Below, in pieces: positions 1 through 11,793 of a stretch of DNA of 64,000 nucleotides. A program made the position numbers and the translations under genes. The first letter of the stretch is position 1. Each line of letters opens with the position of its first letter. The notes below the pieces were generated by a model. That model was not told the origin of the DNA, searched no databases, and saw nothing but the letters and a program-made list of their open reading frames with translations. The stretch is from contig OU964919.1 of NCBI GenBank assembly GCA_918807975.1, forward strand, positions 12,604,001 through 12,668,000, in the 5' to 3' direction. The stretch is from Aplidium turbinatum. Lineage: Eukaryota > Chordata > Ascidiacea > Aplousobranchia > Polyclinidae.

Positions 1-349
1 GAATTAGGTTGCATCCGGCTATACCTGTGGGGTGCTGTGTCAACTTCCTTGTTACACCTACTGTATATTGGTGTAAAGTTCATGTGTTATAATATGAATA
101 TATCACTGTAGTCACCACAATTGTTTTTAACACCACTTACCAGTGAAAATATCTTTGTAAATGATCATTTTGTTGTTTAAAAGCAATCCACTAACAAAAA
201 TCAAGCCGAACAACCAAAACTTGCAACGAAAAAGAATCCCTTTTCTGAAAAACTTTGGACTGAAAAAAGGGAGTTTAATCTCGTGTCCACAAACTTTCAA
301 ATGATAAAAATAAAAAGGACTCCAACTTCGTCTTTCTGAAAAAAGAAAG

Positions 350-2109
350 TTGATTCAGTTTGGTTGGTTGATTTTGAATCTTTATGTTCTGACTAGAAAG
401 TCAAAAGCTAGACAAAACAATCGCATCAAGAATAAAGACGAACAAATGATTTTCGACCGAGATCTGGTGACGCAAAGATGGGAAGAGTATATTAGCGACC
501 TGTATGGAGATGAGAGAGGAAATATTCCTGCTATTAATAATGAAGAAGGTGAACCAATACTGGAATCTGAATTTGATGAAGCCATAAATCAATTGAAAAG
601 CCATAAAGCTCCTGGTAAAGATCAAATAACAACGGAAATGATAACAGCTCTGGCTTGTGAAGGACTGAAACATATTTATAACTTATGTAATAACATCTAC
701 ATGAATGGCCACATACCACTGGAAATGAATGAATCCTTTCTTGTCAAACTGCCGAAGAAGCCAAAAGCCACACAGTGTACAGAATTTAGAACCCTTAGTC
801 TGATGAGTCATATACTAAAAATTTTGCTGAGAGTAATTCTCAGACGAAATAGAAAAATCATCGAAAACGAAATTAATGAAACTCAAAGGGGTTTTATGCC
901 TGGAAAGGAAACACAGGGAAGAAATTTTCAATATGAGAACCATATGTGAACGTTACAACCAAATCAATAAAGATATTTATACCTGCTTTATAGACTATGA
1001 AATAGCCTTTGACCGAGTTAAACACGAAAAATTAATGCAATGTTTAGCTGATGTAGGTTTAAATGGAAAAGATCTGCGACTGATAGCTAATCTGTATTGG
1101 ACGCAAAAGGCGTTTATTCACATGGAAGATGGTGTATCGGGTGCAATGGACATAAAACGTGGAGTTCGCCAGGGATGTAGGCTAATCTCCATGTCTATTC
1201 AACTTGTATACTGAAATGATTTTCAGACAGATTGATGGAATGGAGGGTATCAACATAGGAGGTATGACTAGGCTATATCCAACCTACGGTATGCAGACAA
1301 TAGCCTAGGCTACTGTTTTATTGGCGGAATCAGCAGAAGCTCTCCAAACAATAATAGAAAAAGTGAACAATATTGGAAAGAAATATAACATGAAAATCAA
1401 CACAAACAAGACGAAAACGATGATTATTACAAGAAAAGAAAATGTACCAAGTGTAAATATTACTAGGCTATTGATGGAATGCTGGTCGATCAAGTCAAAA
1501 GCTTTAGGCTACCTATCAGGGACACACAATAACTGAAAACGGCAGATGCGATGCGGAAATACGGTATTGAGACGAATAGAAATAGCAAGAAACAACTTCA
1601 TAAAAATGAAAAAGACATTAACAACACACAAAATTAACATCAACACTCGAAAACGAATTATGAAATGCTACATGTAACATATGGACTACGTTACTTTACA
1701 ATGCAGAAACATGGACACTGTCATCACAAATGGTTAAACGACTTGAGGCATTTGAAATGTGGATTTATAGAAGAATGCTTAAAATTTCATGGAAGGATAA
1801 AATCACAAACAAAGATGTATTATCTAGAATACAAACCAACATGGAAATTCTACAAACAACTAAATCAAAAAAATTGAAATAATTTGGCCACATGATTCGC
1901 AATAATTCTATTCAAAGACAACCACTAGAAGGAAAAATGAACGGCAAATGAAATAGCGGCAGACCACCAAGAATTTGGACTAATGATATTGAAGACTGGT
2001 CAGGACTTATTTACAAAACTGCAGTAAAGAAATCTCACAACAGAGAAACTTGGCGTCTCATTGCCTCCAACCCTCGACGAGAGGAAAGAACTTAATGATG
2101 ATGATGATG
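350..2109 (+). mobile_element. RTE-like non-LTR retrotransposon, 3' half, decayed
   Basis: A reverse transcriptase in several frames. Seen: KAPGKDQITTEMI near 604, FRTLSLMSH near 783, CFIDYEIAFDRVKH near 982, GVRQGC near 1159, and a degraded catalytic YADN near 1290 (YADD expected). The frame changes between about 880 and 950, after 1214 and again later, so at least three frameshifts separate the blocks. The C-terminal TWRLIASNPRREER ends in a stop near 2094. A short (ATG)n run at about 2095-2108 follows, the simple-repeat tail typical of RTE/BovB-type LINEs. The 5' end is missing and no target duplication was identified. Non-functional. Confidence 0.82.
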
Positions 2110-2117
2110 TTCTGACT

Positions 2118-2345
2118 GACAAAACCTTGATAGGTTATTCTTGGTAGTTTCGCATACTTATAGAGTCTTTTGACGCAAGGCCAAGTTACTGAGATTGGCA
2201 GAGTAAAGTTTCCGATTGTTTATAAACTTTAAACAAGCTGTTGTTGCAGGGAAATTATCCCATTCACTAGGTGTCGCTAAACGAAGAGCAGTGAGGCACT
2301 TTAACCCGCATGCGGCCCGCGGGCCTTCAGTTGGTGACCCCTGCA
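2118..2345 (-). repeat. SINE-1 copy, fragment, plus hAT end
   Basis: The tRNA-derived SINE body seen in full at 30557-30870, here reversed and diverged: its conserved 'GTTTCGCATAC' and 'GTTTCCGATTGTT' blocks are present. It abuts (about 2305-2345) a CGGCCCGCGGGCC...GGTGACCCCTG end matching the hAT element at 23332-24663. Confidence 0.65.
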
Positions 2346-4248
2346 TTAGAGCATGAACATATTATCACCCATGCTGCCAAATCCGATTTAGAAAACGCTC
2401 TGACCGCAACTAGAGATCGGTATTTTCCTGCAGTTTGAATCATGTTACGCATATGTTACGCATAATCAAGTTACGCATACGCATACGCAGCTGAAGGCCA
2501 ATGGGGGTAGTACAAAATACACACTGGGTGGTCTCAACGGTAGTACAAAGAAAGCTCAAATTCAGTGAAAATGGCTGTTAATTGGTTCAAATTTTTTCTA
2601 CTTGGGTTTGAATTAGACTTGTATGACCCTTTAAATAGAGGGGGTAGGCGTGGAGGAACCACGTGGGCCTGGGCCCTACTTTATTGTCTGGGTGAGCATG
2701 GCCCACCCACTTTTGAAAGTCAAATTTCTTTGAAAAGATGCAAATCAGCAAACAAAAGCGGCAAATCAGAGAGGGAGCTCCAAAAAAGGTTTTCACTCTT
2801 TTGATTCACACTAGTTTGATTATTAATTATCTTTGATAGTTCAATGATGAAATCCAATCTTCAAACTTCAATAAACTCCAATCTTCAATGAAAACACAAC
2901 GTACAAACGATTTCAGATATTAGGAATGCAACAATGGTATGGGGGGTCTGGGTGGCGAAGTCTCTCAGAAGTTGAATTGACTTTGACTGCTGCGCCTCTG
3001 GGCTCACCTAATTAAAAAAGGTTCCTCCATGCCTGGAAGAGTGGAGGGGGTGTACCAAAATGTCATGTGATGCGTCAGAACGGAGGAGGAGATTAGCTGA
3101 AGCAGTCAGAATACCGTCAGATAGTGGGGGAGGGATCCAAAGTAAATAGCGAATTCGCAGAAGTAAGTTACTGCTCCAATCAATGAACCAACAAAAAATA
3201 TCAAACACTTCAGAACATAAACAATATGTTTATCCTTCCGGCCTCGAATACCTTTTGAACATTCTCGACGATTCGCAATGACAATTTACAGTTTAATGCG
3301 ATGGTTGGGCTTGGCAAATATATCAATGACTGCATCATACTCGAGTACAATATCCTTGTTTAAATTCATCTGAGCTAGACCATCCAAACGTGGCTCGGTC
3401 ATGGTCGTGTGGTATTAATTTTTCAGGTACTTTAGTGAACTGAAACATCGCTTATTGGAGGCAGTTGTTATTGGAAGCGTAGCAAAGATTCGAAGTAATT
3501 TATGGATAATATATTTTCTTTTTTTACCTGATCATTAGGGGGAGACCATCGCCCTTTATCCTCCCCCCTACATACGCTACTGCCTACATATTAGTGAATA
3601 TCAGTAATAAGCTTAGGCTACCTCTGTTCACCAACTGTACCGGTAGCCTACTCTTTTACAATTGTTTTTTGCAGTTGTGAAATCGAAACTTAACATTTTG
3701 CCCAGATTGTAATACCACATGCAATAGTTTCCAAAATCGATTTTACAATTATTGGAAAATATTAATGTAGGCCTATCTCATATAACTTATTATAACAACT
3801 ATGTAAAGTTTTTAAACTGGTGAGACGTCGAAACATCATGGTAAGATTGATTTGCCCAAGTAACTGGAAATTTTTGCCTAAATTTGGGACGTTTTTTTTT
3901 TCAGCATGGGAGCGACCGCCCCCTCTGCCTTCCCATCTCCTACGGTTATAAACACAGGCCTCGTTCTCAGATCATCCCCATCACAACTGTGCTCGGGATG
4001 TCCCTGTCATGTTGACAGCTATGGTAGGCCTGCTGTCATGTCGCACAGTAGTTGTCGCATGCTGTCATGTTGATAGCATGCGACAACTCAGCAAGTGCTT
4101 CAATTCAGCAAGTAGGCTACATTTTCGCTACTGCCCAAGCCAGCAAATGAAATTTTTATCTAGCATCGGACTAGTTTGATCATCGCATGCTAAACTGAAT
4201 TTGCTGACTTGTTTGCTGATTTGTTGCATGCCAAATATCGGCTAGCGG
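2346..4248. other. Repeat-rich stretch without a recognised gene
   Basis: No credible exon. It holds short GC-rich blocks of transposon character (2636-3060, 3530-3580) with no paired ends that I could match, and one perfect hairpin at 4051-4087. Confidence 0.3.
4051..4087. repeat. Perfect 13-bp hairpin
   Basis: GTTGTCGCATGCT and its exact reverse complement are separated by 11 nt. The half-motif TGTCGCA also occurs just upstream near 4029. No terminator or known binding site recognised. Confidence 0.5.
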
Positions 4249-4805
4249 GTGTTCCGGACAATTTTTAAATCAAACGTCACATGAAACCGTTCAGGTCTAC
4301 TGAATCTTGGCGTCTGACGTAATGGACTATTGCTAGAAATTAGCAAAGATTGCATCACCTCTAGTCACACCTGTTGAAACATTACATCATCGTTAAATCT
4401 TGAATTACGAGATATGGTGTAAGCCAAATCTAACAGGTGTCTGAATAGCTTCATAATGCCTTTCATTATTAAGTCACAGTAGCTGCCTACGTGCGTTTGA
4501 GATATTGCAATATATTCTCGTCATTTTTAAAATTGTTGCTTGAAGGTTGGTCGCATATTTAACTGTTTTGCTTAGTGCTTGCCAGCTGGACGAAATTTCT
4601 GTCTTTATCTCAGTAATTTGTATTGTAGTGACAAGTTTAGTGGTGTATCGCGTTGCATTTCAATTTCGACAGCCAGTGGGCTATTTTTTACAGAAATACA
4701 ATTCTTGAATAGACGTTTTCAGAAGAGTGTTTCTTTTCGGTCATTGCATACAGACGAACGGATCCGGGAATCTTATGTTACAATTTTCCAACGAAGAGAT
4801 TATGG

Positions 4806-5780
4806 CAGTGGCGTAGCCAGAAATTTTTTTTGGGGGGGGCCAAATATTTGATGAATTGAAGAGAACAACAAAATGTTTGATTTAAGACATCGCCACCTGA
4901 TGTGCAGTGGCGCATCCTGGTGGGTTAAGCAAGGGAAGCAATAAAGCTGGTGGGGGTTAGAGCGTGCCAAAGGCACGCGTATTCTAGGGGGGTCCGGGGG
5001 CATGCTCCCCCGGAAAATTTTTGCAAAATTACACTTAAATAATGGATTATAACGCTTTCTGGAAACACTTTCAAGGTAATATTTGTATGAAACTTATTAG
5101 CAGATAAACAGCTATTAACTTATTAAAGGTAGCTCTTATCTACACACAAACGGGCAAAAACTGCGGCTAAAATTAGAGAACACAAAAAACTCAGCTACAC
5201 CCAGGCCCGGATTTAGGGGGGGGCAGAGGGGGCAGGTGCCCCGGGCCCCCCGATTTTTGAAGGCCCCCCCTACGTGGAAAAAATGTGATTTTGTGTTATT
5301 TTTTCTTCCTTTCAGCCTTTGAAGTTTCTGCAAAATGCTGTGCAGTGCTGGATTGATGCTACTGTAGACGCAGAGGTGATTTTTCGCGCCATAGGCGCAA
5401 AAATTTTTTTTGCAGGGGGGCCCCCCGATCTAAAAGTGCCCCGGGCCCCCCATCAGCTAAATCCGGCCCTGGCTACACCTAATTGATTCAGTACCTAATC
5501 AGCCTAATTGAATAGGGTTTTTCACAAAAACCCTACAGAGTAAGCGATTCTGAAATTGCTTCCACAGATTTGCACGATTTACAATTTGCAAAATTTATTG
5601 GTGTCTTTCTGTGTGTCTAAAACAAGTCCTGGGGGGTGTTAATAGCCAAATGTCTTGGAAAACAATATAAATTTATACAAATTATATTATATTTTCAACA
5701 AAGGGTTCAACTTCGGAATCCAAACTTTGAAAATTTGGGGGGGGCCATGGCCCCGTTCGCCCCCCCTGGCTACGCCTATG
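4806..5780. mobile_element. hAT-like non-autonomous element (CAGTGGCGTAGCCAG ends)
   Basis: Starts CAGTGGCGTAGCCAG and ends CTGGCTACGCCTATG. Both sides carry the 8-bp duplication GATTATGG (4798-4805, 5781-5788). The paralogous repeat copy at 28612-28630 shows the uninterrupted site. Long G runs lie just inside the left end and near the right end. It is itself split by the element at 5202-5471. No transposase; the assignment to hAT rests on duplication length and ends. Confidence 0.85.
5202..5471. mobile_element. hAT-like MITE, 270 bp, nested
   Basis: Termini CAGGCCCGGATTTA and TAAATCCGGCCCTG form inverted repeats, and the 8-bp duplication GCTACACC flanks both sides exactly (5194-5201, 5472-5479). 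G-rich then C-rich blocks occupy the interior. It inserted into the 4806-5780 element, so it is younger than that copy. Confidence 0.9.
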
Positions 5781-5851
5781 GATTATGGTTTACCATTGTG
5801 ACCAGCGGGCTAGACCAGTCTTTACTTGTTTATATTACCAATTTCAGCCAC

Positions 5852-5945
5852 TTGATTGATTGATTAAATCTTTATCTTCGGACTGGGAAAGCTTCTTGAA
5901 GAGCTTAATCCTGGCAGTTTCGCATACTTGTAAAGGCTCAAAAAC
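5852..5945 (-). repeat. SINE-1 3' fragment
   Basis: GATTGATTGATT tail followed by the reversed 3' part of the tRNA-derived SINE (AAGCTTC...GAGCTTAATCCTGGCAGTTTCGC), then truncated. Confidence 0.75.
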
Positions 5946-7190
5946 TTGCTGAAATGTTGCTAGTTCAGTTGTCACGTGCTCAACTGCAATGTGCTGAGTT
6001 GTAGGATACTCAACAGTTATGTAGGCTATAGCCTATGACCTCAAAAACTACTCAACAGCTATATACAGTAGGCTATATGAGCGGATTGCTACTTGCCGCG
6101 CCAATCAAATTTGGATTTAAGCATTTTCAACAACCGGATTTGGATTTGAACTTCTGCTAATTTGGATATTGCTTTGATATCTTCTTAAAAACTATCACAA
6201 AATGATTGTCAAATTGATTCAGTGCTGCAAGTGAAAGTGTATTTAGTGCAGACAACACAGTTTGAAAGAAGTGGGCACAATGATTAGCATCATAGCAACT
6301 GTAGGCCTACTGACTAGGCTACTGTAGATGCAACTATTTGTGTTACATTTAGACCCGGGACTTTCAGACTAACATACACATGTCAACTAATTAAATTAGA
6401 AATGTTAAAGCTTGTAAACTTATGAGGTGATGGGCTACCAGCAGGCTAAGATTGTTATTTATATAGCCTAATGCGGTATTCACTATTCAATTGATCTGTA
6501 TGATTGATCAACTTTTCAAGTGTGATCTTCATTCCTAACTCAACTTCAAGCAACCAATAATACAGACCCTTAGAACTCTATCTAACAATATAATCAATGA
6601 CATCATTGACCAAAAAATTGTGCAGATTGATTAAATGCGTGTTACTTTAGGTCTAGACACATATTTTGTGAACACTTAGCTTATGCATTTGCATAATTAT
6701 ATAGGTTGCAGGTAGGTTATGTAAAAATCTATTGTCAATTGTCATTGATCAAATTGTGCTTATTTGAGTACCGTACCGTAGCTGAGGCTACGAAAATTCG
6801 TTTCTTTCTAGATGACACTGCAAGGTTTGATTAATTTAGTTGCAAGCAGTGGCGTAACCAAGGGTGGACACTGGACAGGGGAGAGCAATTTGTCCTCCTT
6901 GTAAATTTTCTTGCCTTCTCTCTTGCTCTCCCTGTAAAAATGGAGCTTAATAAAACGTTAATCATGAAAAACAGTTTTCGACTGGAATTCTGAATCTCGT
7001 AGTGCAGTAACCTATCGTAGTTAGCCTCATTTAACTAGATTCGGTTAAACAAATCCGTTTTCTTTGATCCAGCTGAGAACAATATGTCACAATTGATGAT
7101 GTCTTATCTTAACCCAGCGTGTTTGTTCTCATTCGTGTCGCTTTTCCTTAATTAAACAAAATTTTGTTTCTCGGCAGTCGAGTGTAGAAA
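5946..7190. other. Non-coding, no recognised feature
   Basis: AT-rich sequence without a credible exon. A degraded 'CAGTGGCGTAACCA' hAT-type end occurs near 6847, with no partner found. Confidence 0.3.
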
Positions 7191-7197
7191 GAACTCA

Positions 7198-7244
7198 GCG
7201 ATAGACACGTGTTTCGCCCATGAGGCTGGGCTCATCAGTACCGC
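7198..7244 (-). ncRNA. Hammerhead-type self-cleaving ribozyme motif (minimal, Penelope-type)
   Basis: Read on the - strand: stem I GCGGUA/UAUCGC (six pairs), core CUGAUGA (7238-7232), stem II GCCC/GGGC closing an 8-nt loop, GAAA (7215-7212), a short self-complementary stem III CACGUG, then U16.1 and cleavage base C (7204). Every invariant hammerhead position is present. Known: minimal hammerheads with such a tiny stem III occur in Penelope-like retroelements and related small repeats, where they usually act as dimers. No reverse transcriptase is seen next to it. Cleavage is predicted between 7204 and 7203. Confidence 0.8.
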
Positions 7245-8354
7245 AGTAACCGCACCCCTAGTTCTTGCCACATAGTTCTCAACCTCTGCTTTTGCCAGTC
7301 AATTGAATTCTTAGTGTTGATATATTGGATGTTACCCCTTTGCATCTGCAACACACGAACTGGTGTGCGTATTATCACGTGACCTTCAAGTTGTCTTTGT
7401 TGCGCAATCTGTGTTACCTTTCGTTCTGTCAATCTAGTTGCTATTTGTCTCGCCAGGTGAACGTTGTATTAGCCCGCATCAAACCCAATAAATCCCTGAT
7501 TGTGTCTTTCATTAAATAGAGACGACAGCAATCAACACTTAGGTAAGAATAACTGCACATTTTTACCCAAATTTGCGATTTTTTTTTTTGCAGCGGGAGT
7601 AGGCTACGACTGCCTCCTTTAAGTGGCTACCTACACAATCATTGAATGTTCATTTCTATCTCTTGAATAATCAATGCATCTCGAGAGATTTCAACAGCGG
7701 TGTTTGCGTACAATTCTGAACATTAGTTTAGTAGAGAAAAGAACAAATTTGAGCGAACTAAAAGAGACGGCAACAACAAGCAGTCCCCCATTATTAAAAC
7801 CAACTCAGATGGTGTGAGAATGTAGTACGAATGCCGGATCAACGTCTTCCTAAGTACATTTTTACTCAAAATTGGTTAAAGGTAAGCGTTCAGTAGTTTG
7901 TCAGAAAAAGTGGTAGGTTATTATAAGGATTGGATTCCTTAAAGAATAATCTCAAAAAGTACAATGTCGGCTACACAAACTAGAACCCGCACAGGATAGG
8001 CTGCTTTGGAGGTCTGCCAGTGCCATTCAAGAAGGTTCTGCTACGTTTGAGAAAAACAGATCTCAATAGTAAAGAGTAAACAGAAAAAATAACGCCAATT
8101 ACACTCACGGCCAGCTCTTCCAAAGGATCATAAATACAATTGAACTTTCAAAGCCAGGATTGGACTCCTGAGTCATTTAAGAACTCATCGTTAGCGTTTA
8201 TGCAAAGACCATCATCCTCAAAGACGATAGCCATCACTTCCATCTTTTGTACGATCAATGCATGATGCAAACTTTTATGTTTTCTTTGTTGTTTCGACGA
8301 CTTAAATTTTGAATTTACGTAAAGTGGTTAACAAGAAAAATCCAATAATGCTAA

Positions 8355-8690
8355 AATGATTGATTGAGGGAATCTTCACCTACGAACTAAAAAAGCTTCT
8401 TTGAGAGCTTAATCCTGACAGTTACGCATAGCCTACTTGTAGAGGCTTTGAACCACTGACCCAGACCCGGACACTGAGTTCGACAGAGTGAAGTTTCCGG
8501 CTGTTGTTGAAATGTTGTCCGTAAATTATTTCATCTGCTAAGTAGTACCGCTAAATGGAGAGTTGTCCTTGAAATGCTTTGTTCAATTCAAGCACACACC
8601 TCGTGAGTCAAACCAGCGTCGCTTGATACTACAATGTATTTTTTCGTAAAGTCAGGCGCTTAACCAACTGAGCTAACGGGATGGATCAAG
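8355..8690 (-). repeat. SINE-1, near full length
   Basis: Reversed copy. The tRNA-like head with A box (TTAGCTCAGTTGGTTAAG) lies at about 8653-8680. The body carries the shared blocks and the 3' end has GATTGATTG at 8358. The longest - strand copy in the window. Confidence 0.8.
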
Positions 8691-8852
8691 ACGGAGGTGG
8701 TTACCCAGCCGGGATATAGAAAGCGATTAAAACGCCTTGCGTGATGTAAGCTATTGAATTTCAAGTTTTTGTAGCAGTATTTCCATCTTGTTTTCTTTTT
8801 AAATGGCCAAAAAAAAAACACGAAATAGACTCAAATGAGTGGCTCTCAAAAC

Positions 8853-9380
8853 AGCCCTGCCCCGGCCGGGCGGCGAAATTTTTTTCCACAAACTTTTGTT
8901 ACTTCGCATAGAGTTTGTATTTATACCGTGTGAATGCAAACGTCTTTCGTTGGCGTGCTTGGTTCAGTGGTTTCATCTTTTGCCTTATGTTCGTGAGGAC
9001 ATCGGTTCGACGCCAATCGAAGTCAATTTTTTTTACATTAGTTTTTGCGGTGCACAAAAGCTTTTCAAAAAAAGTTAGGTTAGGGTTAATTCTTAATCAA
9101 TTCGGAAAATCTTACTTTTAGACTAGTGACCAGAATCAATTTCTTTTCTCAACTTTTTTAAACTTGACTATAGACTATAGATGTGTCTCCAGGCTACATT
9201 TTTTTTCAAGTTCAATGTTTAAATTTGGACCTGGAAGGCGAAAATCGGCTGCTGTGAGGGCAAAAATCGGTGAAAACAGTTACGCGCGCCGTGCGGTAAC
9301 CATATATGCAAATGAGACAAAAAGTTTGTGGAAAAAAATTTCGCGTCCGGGCGGTATGTGGGGCGATTAACACTGCCCTG
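8853..9380. mobile_element. TIR element carrying a tRNA-like segment
   Basis: Inverted arms around 8862-8897 and 9318-9355 share CGGGCG..CGAAATTTTTTTCC and the following CACAAACTTTT. Inside, 8951-9016 holds a tRNA-like stretch: GGTTCAGTGGTTT as A box, GGTTCGACGCC as B box, and 7-nt ends TTGGCGT/ACGCCAA that pair. The T arm is missing, so it is not a working tRNA. Target duplication not identified. Confidence 0.55.
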
Positions 9381-9719
9381 ACTGGGATTGTGTAGGGAAC
9401 CAAAAAAGGACATGACAAAAATGAAATATTTGGATAACATCAAGTCAAGCAGCGCGACATTAAAGATCAACTGGGAATTACTAATTTAAACAAATAAAGA
9501 CACAACAAAATAGAGTGAGTTCAAAACAGAGGTCACATCTGATTAATCTGTTGAAGAATTTCTTGATGGGATATAATTTTATTAGGTAAGCGGTAAGCCT
9601 AGGCCTTATGCAAAAAAAATACGGGTGAACTGTTATGAACAGCTTATCTGAAAGCACCTTATTAGGTTAATTACTGAGTAACTAGTAGGCTTAATTCGCT
9701 ATTTGTAAGAAGAATTTAT

Positions 9720-10160
9720 ACAAAGTTGCATGAGATTTGCCATGCTGTACGGAGGTGAGACATGAGAAAACGAGTTAGGGTAGCGATTTTAAGAAGAACA
9801 GAGAGCGATGGTGAGGGCAATATGTGGTATGAAGCTGATGAACAAAAGGAATGCTGAAGAACTTATGAACTTGCTTGGGTTGAATGAGAATGTTGATAAG
9901 TTGGCAAAGGCGAATGGAGTGAGGTGGTATTGGTATGTTTTGAGGAGGGATGAAGATGATGTTTTGAGAAGAGCTCTGGAGTTGTCAGTTGATGGTCGTA
10001 GGAAACAAGGAAGACTCAGGAAAATGTAGAAAAGTCAAGTTTAAAACGAAAACAGCAAGGTCGATTGACAATAAGAGATGCTTTAGATTAGACAGATTGA
10101 TGAGGAGGCAGGGTGCGAAAGCGATTGCGGCACGTGGAGATAAATCCGACCACCTTCAGT
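9720..10160 (+). mobile_element. LINE C-terminal fragment
   Basis: Frame 9808-10026 encodes MVRAICGMKLMNKRNAEELM, then VRWYWYVLRRDEDDVLRRAL and GRRKQGRLRK. This is the typical tail of RTE/I-type LINE polyproteins (RMVRWMCG...LRWFGHV.R...GRRGRGRPRK). The upstream frame contains stops (FAMLYGGET then a stop). A fragment, not a host gene. Confidence 0.75.
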
Positions 10161-10409
10161 AAGGGGAAATCACCGGATTAAAACTAGACTAGGCCTACTA
10201 CTACGCAATTGGTAAGCCTTCTTTTTTTTTTCTTCTTTTTTTATCAAATTACGCCATATCACGGAACAAACAGAATTTATAAAAGCTGCAATCCAATACA
10301 ACCCATGATTTTGCAGTTCAGTGACACAAAATCAACACATTTTTTAATGTCAATTAATAAATTTAGATTGTACAATACGGTACTTATAAACTGCTTCCTT
10401 TTACTAAAA

Positions 10410-10828
10410 CAGGACTTCTCAAAGCGTTTTCGTCTGTGAACCACGAAGTCTGTTCAGGTATCTCTGTGGACCCCAGCAGATACCCTCACAATCAATAAAA
10501 CATAAAAATCCAGTTTCTAAAATAAGATGTCAAAAAATGCAAAAATGTAAACAAAAATATGTCGAATTTTTAAGGGGTTAATTTAGCAACAGAGGAAATT
10601 TATACCATGCTAGGGCCAAAGGCCACTTTAACAAAAATGATTGACTATAATTTCAAGTAAACCTTTGAAAATTAAAATTAGCTTACTTCTAATGGCATAA
10701 ATGTATACATAGTCAGTTGCCTGGGTCATTCATACTGATTGTAACAATAAGAAAATCCTGAGGACCCCTTCCATAGGTCCACATAGGATCCTTTGGGGTC
10801 TATATGGACTCTCAATTGAGAAGTCCTG
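10410..10828. mobile_element. hAT-like MITE, 419 bp
   Basis: Ends CAGGACTTCTCAA and TTGAGAAGTCCTG are inverted repeats. The 8-bp duplication TACTAAAA is exact on both sides (10402-10409, 10829-10836). No coding capacity. Confidence 0.9.
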
Positions 10829-10836
10829 TACTAAAA

Positions 10837-11793
10837 CAATCAGGCGGGCTGCAGACCCTGCGGTTCTTATAGACAAGTCACCACTGGTTGTGGCTACGTA
10901 TGTGCTTCAAACACAATAAGAATGATTTCATTCCTACAGTGGCTGCTGTATTCTAGGTTGTCAGTGACCTGAAAATGTTATAGCAAGTAATAACTAATTT
11001 CAAGTTAATAACGGCTACTGATCTATGTGACATTTTTTTTGATTCTGATACTAGGCTATGCAATATGCAATTATGCATATCACTACTAAACGTATTGACG
11101 CTAGTAGCAGGCCTAAGGTAGCGATAAAAGTAACGTACCGTACTACACTCAGCCTACCTTTGTTGTCAAGATATAAAGAATTCAAAATAACGTCTTTGGT
11201 GTTACATTAAAAAAAAACATTTACTTTCAACTACATTAGCTCTACCAGCTACGGCAGCTGACAACATAAAGGAAATTTAAACAATTGAATTTCTGTGAAA
11301 ACCTTTCACCTGCATCTTTTCATAGGTGGATCCAGCAAGTAGCCTTAAGGGGGAAATTTCAATAAAGCACAATGACGTGTAAGTCTATATTAACCCAACC
11401 TTGCAAAAACACAGTGAACGAAGTTACTTTTCTGTGTTTTAGGGGGGACTTGGATCCACCACTGCATATTTCATGGTTTTTTAAAATAAGAACTAGCCTA
11501 CACGGTTATTGCAAAAGACTAAGATTTTGAAGTAGTTTAGTCCGACTGGAATTGGAATCGTTAAAAACAACCCTGCTACAGTGGAAACTGGAAAGTCTTT
11601 AGGTCAAAACCCGGGTCAAAACCAAAACCAAGCTTGTTCCACGTTTTGCTGAAGCAATATCTTGAGTTTTTGTGCGGAACAAAGCATTCACATTGCAGAA
11701 AAGTTTCAAAAAGCTCGCTATTGATCTTTTTAAATACATCAACAACCAGAATCATGCGCATTACATGCATTGGCTAATGTCTCCTGACGTTTC
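10837..11793. other. Region 3' of the mucin-like gene
   Basis: No gene seen. The part adjoining 11794 probably holds the 3' UTR of the - strand gene; I found no AATAAA on that strand close to the stop. A diverged transposon-like block (TGGATCCACCACTG near 11452) matches no partner with certainty. Confidence 0.3.

Larger units (their letters stand above)
4249..5800. repeat. 'GTGTTCCGGACAAT' interspersed repeat, copy 1, split by a hAT insertion
   Basis: This unclassified family begins GTGTTCCGGACAAT and shares long stretches with 28067-28640 and 62312-62530 (for example ACAGACGAACGGATCCGGGA near 4750 and 28568). The copy is interrupted after 4805 by the 975-bp element and resumes at 5781. Family identity is unknown; no coding capacity seen. 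Confidence 0.7.

Noticed and set aside
4249-5800. 'GTGTTCCGGACAAT' repeat as a long terminal repeat of a retroelement
   Set aside because: No matching second copy in a flanking position, no primer-binding site and no coding part; left unclassified.
9808-10029. Possible small host gene
   Set aside because: The sequence is the standard C-terminal tail of LINE polyproteins, with stops upstream.
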